A DNA stretch of 64,000 bases, from contig CP021220.1 in NCBI GenBank assembly GCA_003999685.1, positions 1,302,001-1,366,000 on the forward strand. Direction: 5' to 3'. The DNA is from Taiwanofungus camphoratus (taxonomy: Eukaryota > Basidiomycota > Agaricomycetes > Polyporales > Taiwanofungaceae). Shown here piece by piece: positions 58,249 to 64,000 of this stretch. Made by a program: the position numbers and the translations under genes. Each line of letters starts with the position of its first letter. Position 1 is the first letter of the stretch. A model generated the notes under the pieces. That model was not told the origin of the DNA. It saw only the letters and a program-made list of their open reading frames with translations, and ran no database searches.

Positions 58249-60735
58249 ATGTGTGGAATCCTGTTTTCTCTCCGATATGCACCTTCCGAAGGGCAAAAAG
58301 ACGATGAATCGGATACAGCATTCAAAGAACTATTCAGCAGGCTTCAGGTAGCCAATGCTGCCCGTGGTGAGTCGTGGTGAGCCAACAATCTGCCATCACG
58401 GTCCGACCAGCTTGGATTCGCCAGGTCCGGATGCGCAGGATACTGTGCAATCTTTCATACGGCATCTCTCCTTGACATTCTTTGCATCCGAACTGCGGCT
58501 CAGGGGGGACGCACACATCATCCAGCCGCATCGGGATGCGGCCGGAAACGTGTTGTGCTGGAATGGCGAAGTATGTGATATCTTATCCTAAAACACATCA
58601 TGTTCGACGCTCACGGACTTTGATAATATAATTAAGATCTTTGAAGGGATGGATGTGGGTCGCCTAGGGCCTAGAATCATAAATCCTTTGTTTATTTTCT
58701 TATGGTAGATTGGTCCGGATGAAAATGACGGCGCGAAGCTGTTCTCAAAGCTTCAAGATCATAACGGACCAGAAGATTTTCATGACATTCTAGGTAGTAT
58801 CGAAGGCCCGTACGTCTTTTATACATTTTGACCAGGAGCTTTTTTTTCGACTAATTATTTGCGGAATGTTGTTCAAGTTATGCGATCGTTTTTTATCACG
58901 TATGTACCAGGTCCATCGTATAAAATAACGACTGATACCCCTTTCATTTTCAGCATACATCGCAACGACTCTACTTTGCTCGTGATCCCCTAGGACGACG
59001 ATCTCTGCTTATCCACAAACCAAGTCCGAGTAACCCGTATCTCCTCCTAGCGTCAGTTTCAATTGGTTTGCACCCAAGATATTCTCTGGAGGAGCTGTCG
59101 ACAGAATATATATACTGTCTCAATGTTGGCAGTCTCAGAGACGCGGAGAAGGTGAGGACATGTATCATTCGCGTACTCCCCGTTGTTACAAGCCTCTCAC
59201 AGGTAGATACTGCCTTCGAGCGGTGCCTAAAATTGCTACCTCGGCATAGACAACATCCAAAGGCCTCATATGTAAGAGTCATTCTACCTCTGGGCCGACC
59301 GGACGTTAGGCATAGTAACGTTCAGGCGACTGTTATCAGGCACAGTTAAGCAGTGTCAACCGCACGTTACCAGACGATCCGCCCCAGCTGCAAGATCTGG
59401 ACAACATTCCAGTCCATTTGGCTGACGCGGTAGACTCCCTCATTTTTCATCTGGACAGAAGTGTTATGTTGCGGGTGGCCAATATACCATCGAGCAAGTG
59501 AGTTCATGATAGCATTAATTGTATTGTACACACAACATCATTTCCGATGGCAGTCCAACGGTAAGAAAAGCCAGAGTAGGCATCTTCTTCAGTGGCGGTA
59601 TTGATTCGACGATGCTTGCCTTCTTTGCCCATCGGTAAGTGGAAATAATATTGAATTCTCAGTCGCGACTGAGAGTTTATTCAAGACACATCGATCCAGA
59701 TGAGCCTATCGATCTTCTGAATGTTGCATTTGAGAACCCGCGCAAGAATGCCGTGCAAGTTGAAGGCAACATTGGCGGACTCCCCAGGCGGGAGAAAAAG
59801 CAGAAAATGCGAGAGCGACTAGACTACTCGACTGTCAATGTCTCCTATGACGTCCCAGATAGGGTCACTGGACTACACGAACTAGAAGAATTGCGCAAGC
59901 TATGTCCAGGTCGAACATGGAACTTCGTATGTCGTACAATGTTTTTGAATGAACAGAGCTGAGCACATACCTAGGTGGAAGTTAATGTTCCCTATGAAGT
60001 CAGTATTTTCCCCTCTTGCTCTTCGTTTCCATTGAATCGATTAGAGCAGGAATCAAAACGGGCGCGTTCCATTGTCGAAGCCCTGATGTTCCCTAGCAGG
60101 ACGGTCATGGACTTGGTAGGTTAATGCACCGCGATTGTCTATCTCCTGACTCGTATATCGCAGAGTCTTGCCATCGCTCTGCATTTTGCAGCTCGAGGTG
60201 TAGGTCAGGTACGAAGTCGGCCGAGCGCACAGCCCGAACCTTATACGAGTACTGCCCGAGTACTTCTGAACGGGCTTGGATCTGATGAGTTACTCGGTGG
60301 GTATGGCCGTTTCCGGACAGCATTCAGAGCTGGTGGATGGCAAGCAATAGCAGATGAGGTTAGTCATTCAAGTAATGCGATCTTGTGAGCAACCGGGGGA
60401 AATAATGTACACAGCTTCAATTGGAATTGGACCGCATTCCTACAAGAAACCTCGGAAGGGATGATCGAGTGGTTTCATCCCACGGGAAGGAGACACGACA
60501 TCCCTTCCTCTCGCTCTCGGTTGTATCCTTCCTGACTCAACTACCTGTGCACCTAAAGATGGACCCTAGAATGGAGGCAGGGCTCGGAGAGAAGATGCTG
60601 TTAAGACTAGCAGCCAAAAAAGTCGGACTGGTGGAAGCGAGCACGAGGAAAAAGCGGGCTATGCAGTTCGGTAGTCACTCGGCTAGAATGACACCTGGGG
60701 AAGGAGACAGGAAGGGAGATTTACTTCTAGAGTAA
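58249..60735 (+). CDS. Asparagine synthetase domain-containing protein 1 (ASNSD1-like)
   Basis: The start is the ATG at 58249 (MCGILFSLRYAPSEGQKDDE), with Cys2 in the place of the glutaminase nucleophile. The first exons are 58249-58366, 58425-58570, 58637-58654 (18 nt, encoding IFEGMD) and 58709-58809; later introns follow. The N-terminal amidotransferase-like half includes AARGPDAQD, LCWNGE, GPDENDG and YFARDPLGRRSLL. The C-terminal half is an ATP-pyrophosphatase domain: ARVGIFFSGGIDSTMLAFFA (PP-loop), LNGLGSDELLGGYGRFRTAF and RDDRVVSSHGKETRHPFLS. The end is lysine-rich. The yeast (YML096W) and human relatives have no settled reaction. Its final stop lies close to the end of a GNAT relic on the opposite strand. 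The exons between about 59155 and 59345 were not fixed. Confidence 0.87.
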
Positions 60736-60979
60736 TGCGATCAATCTGAGGACTGCACAGCCTAAACCCGGATGAAAGCTGATTGGCGTCACAATGAACT
60801 CGGCAACACCGTCACGAGTCTCCGAACTGGAATTAATCTGGATTTCGAAATGAAGAGGCGTACTGGTGGACGGAAGCCAATCCCCATGCCGGTTAACCAT
60901 GACTATGGGGACTAGTTCTTCGGTTGGAAGCGAGGTATCAAGTAGACTTCCACATGCTTTAGACGAGTCACAAAACTTT

Positions 60980-61954
60980 TTCGCTTGCACTACCGCTTTC
61001 GGTTCTCTCCACAACTAAATGCAAGTAACATCAGTAGACCACGTACGGCAAATACTGTGTACGGACATACCACGCGAACGACGACCGGCCGCTTCTTCCA
61101 AGTAGGGTTATTATCTCCTATTGTGACTTGTCAACCGTCGAGAACCCGAAGCTTACATAGAATACCTGGTTCGCAACGTCCATCAATACCGACCCATGGG
61201 GGCATAATTCTCGGACTGTACATCGGCCTGGTAAGTTGAGATGCAGTTTAGTACAATGTTTGGTTCTGCGGGATCAAAGGTAGTATCGTATACTTGTGCT
61301 ACTGCGTCAGTCTGAAACCGTAACCGTGATGCTGCCTCCTTGGAGCAGTTGTTAGGAGGTCAAGAGTCATTAGATCACTCGATTTGTCTCCGACTGCCCT
61401 CTCGAGAGCAGCTCGCAGTTTGATGTCATACTCTGTTAACCGCTAAAATATGTTCATCAGTCTGGGAGTGCAACTCGCGGAATTCAAACATCTGTATGGA
61501 TGCACGAATCTTTGATCCTTAGAGCAAGTTGTTAATACCCATTCTTTAAAAAGTCTGTCGATAGGTTTCATGATATGATAACCCATTTTTCCTCTACGGG
61601 ACATCGAGTTCCATGCGGCATTACTACGTCAATCAAATTGGGGCTGAGTATGAAGAAGACAGCGATGACATCGTCACATACTACATGACGATGGAATCGC
61701 CCCTGTTGACGGTCCACACTTCGCATCTTAATACTTCATTGAGAGTAAGTGATAATACAAGAGTCTTCTTCTGTCGAATAGAGAAAACTTCTCGGCATCC
61801 TAGATCGGTGTGCCAGACTTTGAGCATACGGTATATGGACCTTCATTGAAGGACACAAAGCTGGAGTATCCCAAACATGATGCTCATGCGGATTGTCTTC
61901 GAATGAAGCCATCATAGTCTTCGTTGTCGTCGGGAAGTCCACTGGTAATGACAT
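60980..61954 (-). pseudogene. GNAT acetyltransferase relic, copy E
   Basis: Nearly full-length member of the family. From the ATG at 61954, KTMMASFEDNPHEHHVWDTP aligns with the second exon of copy B. EKFSLFDRRRLLYYHLLSNE and WTVNRGDSIVM align with copy C. Further blocks are AAWNSMSRRGKMGYHIMKPI, RLTEYDIKLRAALERAVGDK and LMTLDLLTTAPRRQHHGYGF. An in-frame TAG follows shortly after that block, and the RGxGxG acetyl-CoA loop is lost (RRQHHGYG). The next exon begins ADVQSENYAPMG but changes frame before DVANQVFYVSFGFSTVD and again before GDNNPTWKKRPVVV. The last exon reads WREPKAVV and then runs open to 60727, overlapping the end of the ASNSD1-like gene on the other strand. The intron positions match the intact copies. 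Confidence 0.78.
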
Positions 61955-62491
61955 AACAGAGCGTTCATATGCACGCTCAGACCGACCGATGACTGTTGCA
62001 CATACCGAATCTCAGGGGCTTGCATTTGTGTACTTAGTCTGATAGTATGTGCCGACCTTCATGGGTGGGATATATATGACAGCAAGTGATGACTGTGGAA
62101 GTCTCCAGATTTGAGTATGATTCCCCTGACAAGGCGCAGCCGACTTGTGGAAGTTCATCATATCTAAGTGTCTACGTTCAGTGTTCATGAATCATGAGTC
62201 AGAGGAAGCGCAGTAGTGAGGGACGTCCGATTCTATGCGTTGAAGTAGTAATTGACACTAGCACTGGCGCATTTGGGAGTAATTACCATTCGACGATAGC
62301 GACCTTGTCGTAAATCCGAACGATGTCAATAGCCAAGTTTACACCTAGCGCAGTACTGAATAATCATCCGATGGACGCCGCAGCTTGACGAGACGCAGTA
62401 TGGGAAGGTCGAGCCGTTCCGGTCACGCGCAAAGTGGCGCGGCGCAAAACGCGGCTGCTACTGCTGCAGCTGTTACCACTTGTACTCTGCC
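61955..62491. other. Intergenic, promoter side of phb1
   Basis: No gene seen. The GC-rich, CTG-repeat-like stretch at 62440-62475 lies directly upstream of the prohibitin start. Confidence 0.65.
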
Positions 62492-63760
62492 ATGTCTCTT
62501 CCTTCACTTGCAAGTCGTCTCCTAGGTCGGTCCCGTGTATGTTGGTTGTCTTGAGGAACGTCTCAAGGCCTTTCATCTACAGTACCCGTGGCGGTGGCGG
62601 CGGCTGTTGTCCAAGCCAGCATCTACGATGTTCCCGGAGGCTACCGTGCAGTTATGTTCGACCGATTCTCCGGTGTGATGGACAAGGTGAGTTTCTCTAT
62701 TGATTGCGGAGCAGTAAAATTTGAAACATGAACTCTCATATACTTGCGACAGGCCAAGCCGGAAGGCACACACTTCCTGGTGCCCTGGCTACAACGTGCC
62801 ATCCTATACGACTGTCGTATCAAGCCTCGGGTGAGTTACACCTATTCCCTCACCGCTGTATCCCATCCTGATCGGAGGTGTAGAATATTTCAACGACCAC
62901 TGGCTCGAAAGATCTGCAAATGGTATCCATCACTCTCCGAGTGCTCTCCCGTCCGGATGTGGAACATCTTCCCAAGATTTACCAAGGCTTGGGTATGGAC
63001 TACGATGAGAGGGTACTGCCTTCTATCGGCAATGAAGTCCTGAAGGCGATTGTGGCTCAATTTGATGCGGCGGAATTGATCACTCAGCGAGAAGTGGTGA
63101 GTCATTCATGACTTCTCGTCGTGGGACCTGTGATCACCTCCAGCGTAGGTGTCATCAAGAATTCGGGAGGATCTACTTAACCGTGCTGGTGAATTCTATA
63201 TCAAGCTAGAGGACGTTTCCATTACACACCTCACCTTTGGCAAGGTGTGTATGATGCCTCTGTGATCCATCCGACAAACTAATTTAGTTGTGTATATAGG
63301 AATTCACACAGGTATGCTCAATGATGACTGCTGTCTGAAGTCACTGTTTGACCCTGCACGTGCAGGCCGTGGAGGCGAAGCAAATTGCTCAGCAAGGTAC
63401 GTCTTAGGCGGCAACGAGGGCAAAACGAACTGTCATAGCTCACTCTGTTTGCACAGATGCTGAGCGAGCAAAATTCATCGTCGAAAAGGCAGGTGCAGCA
63501 AGAAAAATTTTACGTGTGAGGACTGACGGTTTCCTCAGGCGGAACAAGAGCGTCAGGCAGCTGTCATCCGGGCTGAAGGTGAGGCTGAGGCGGCTGCAAC
63601 TATTTCGCGAGCGCTGGACAAGGCGGGTGAAGCGTTTGTGACGTTCCGGAAAATCGAGGCAAGCAAGGCGATTGTGCAGTCCTTGGCCACCAACCCGAGG
63701 GTGACCTACATTCCGAGTGGGGGTGGAAACGTGCTGTTGAGTGTGCCTACCGAGAAATAG
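62492..63760 (+). CDS. phb1: Prohibitin 1, mitochondrial inner membrane
   Basis: Forms ring complexes with prohibitin 2 in the inner membrane, acting as chaperone and m-AAA regulator. The exons are 62492-62525, 62583-62686, 62753-62830, 62884-63096, 63149-63244, 63300-63311 (12 nt), 63366-63396, 63457-63488 and 63539-63760. The N-terminal hydrophobic helix is [20 protein letters not shown]. Then [51 protein letters not shown] and [14 protein letters not shown]. The 12 nt exon encodes EFTQ between THLTFGK and [10 protein letters not shown]. The coiled-coil end is [19 protein letters not shown] with [13 protein letters not shown]. The intron at 63489-63538 begins with GC (AAG-GCAGGT); no GT donor nearby keeps the frame. 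A complete, normal-length protein. Confidence 0.94.
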
Positions 63761-64000
63761 TAGCACGGGTCTGTTTGGATATTTTGTTTACACTCAAATG
63801 CAGTGGTTTGCACGCGTAATAGCGTTTGAGTGATGGCCAAGGGCCAAGTGAAGTGAGCCATCTGATAAATCGGGTCTCGGAGATGTCCGAGGAAGCTCTT
63901 GCAAGGTCGAGCGTCTTCGCTGCACTTGCTCAGAACATAACGGTTACACCGTCTCCTGACTGTCATATCGTCTCTGTCCGTTTTCCTCTCTCTTCTTCGT
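63761..64000. other. 3' flank of phb1, no gene seen
   Basis: 240 nt to the window edge with no supported coding sequence. Confidence 0.6.

Noticed and set aside
1-64000. Search for LTR elements, terminal inverted repeats, transposase or reverse transcriptase text
   Set aside because: No such protein motifs or paired terminal repeats were seen; the only clear large repeat is the reductase tandem duplication.

Overview
The window looks like nuclear DNA of a mushroom-type basidiomycete (Agaricomycetes). The genes are split by many 45-75 nt introns that were reconstructed here exon by exon. The proteins include families that are expanded in that class: RBR ubiquitin ligases, DUF6533 membrane proteins, and small methyltransferase and GNAT families. 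Conserved fungal housekeeping genes lie between them. No rRNA, tRNA, CRISPR array, LTR element or DNA transposon was recognised.

Layout. 1-11 kb: the 3' part of a WDR70-like WD40 gene, a BET double-bromodomain gene, a G-patch/zinc-finger gene and the FANCM-type helicase mph1. 11-14.5 kb: two head-to-tail RBR E3 ligases. 16-25.5 kb: three paralogous SAM methyltransferases, one GNAT acetyltransferase and an AT-rich, CpG-poor block holding a damaged DUF6533 gene. 26-35 kb: 6-phosphogluconolactonase, a PXA-domain protein, an unknown single-pass membrane protein and an RBM26/27-type RNA-binding protein. 35.5-43.4 kb: a GNAT relic, a tandem pair of aldo-keto reductases and two intact GNAT genes. 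43.8-47.6 kb: a GH27 alpha-galactosidase and a broken MYND-finger gene. 47.6-50.3 kb: a second AT-rich, CpG-poor block with another DUF6533 gene. 51.9-64 kb: a trypsin-like protease, a mitochondrial branched-chain aminotransferase, 6-phosphogluconate dehydrogenase, an ASNSD1-like protein, a fifth GNAT copy (relic) and prohibitin 1.

How the genes relate. Two enzymes of the oxidative pentose phosphate pathway lie 29 kb apart, which may be chance. The central 16-43 kb is a duplication-rich accessory zone of methyltransferases (3), acetyltransferases (3 intact, with 2 relics in all) and reductases (2). Within each family the copies share exact intron positions, so they are DNA-level duplicates. 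The most unusual signals are: five GNAT copies at graded stages of decay; two CpG-depleted islands that both carry DUF6533 genes; a reductase copy in which two splice donors changed from GT to GC; further GC-AG introns in two unrelated housekeeping genes; and micro-exons of 4, 12 and 18 nt that are needed to keep conserved proteins in frame. All splice sites are inferred from sequence and protein-family expectation, without transcript data.
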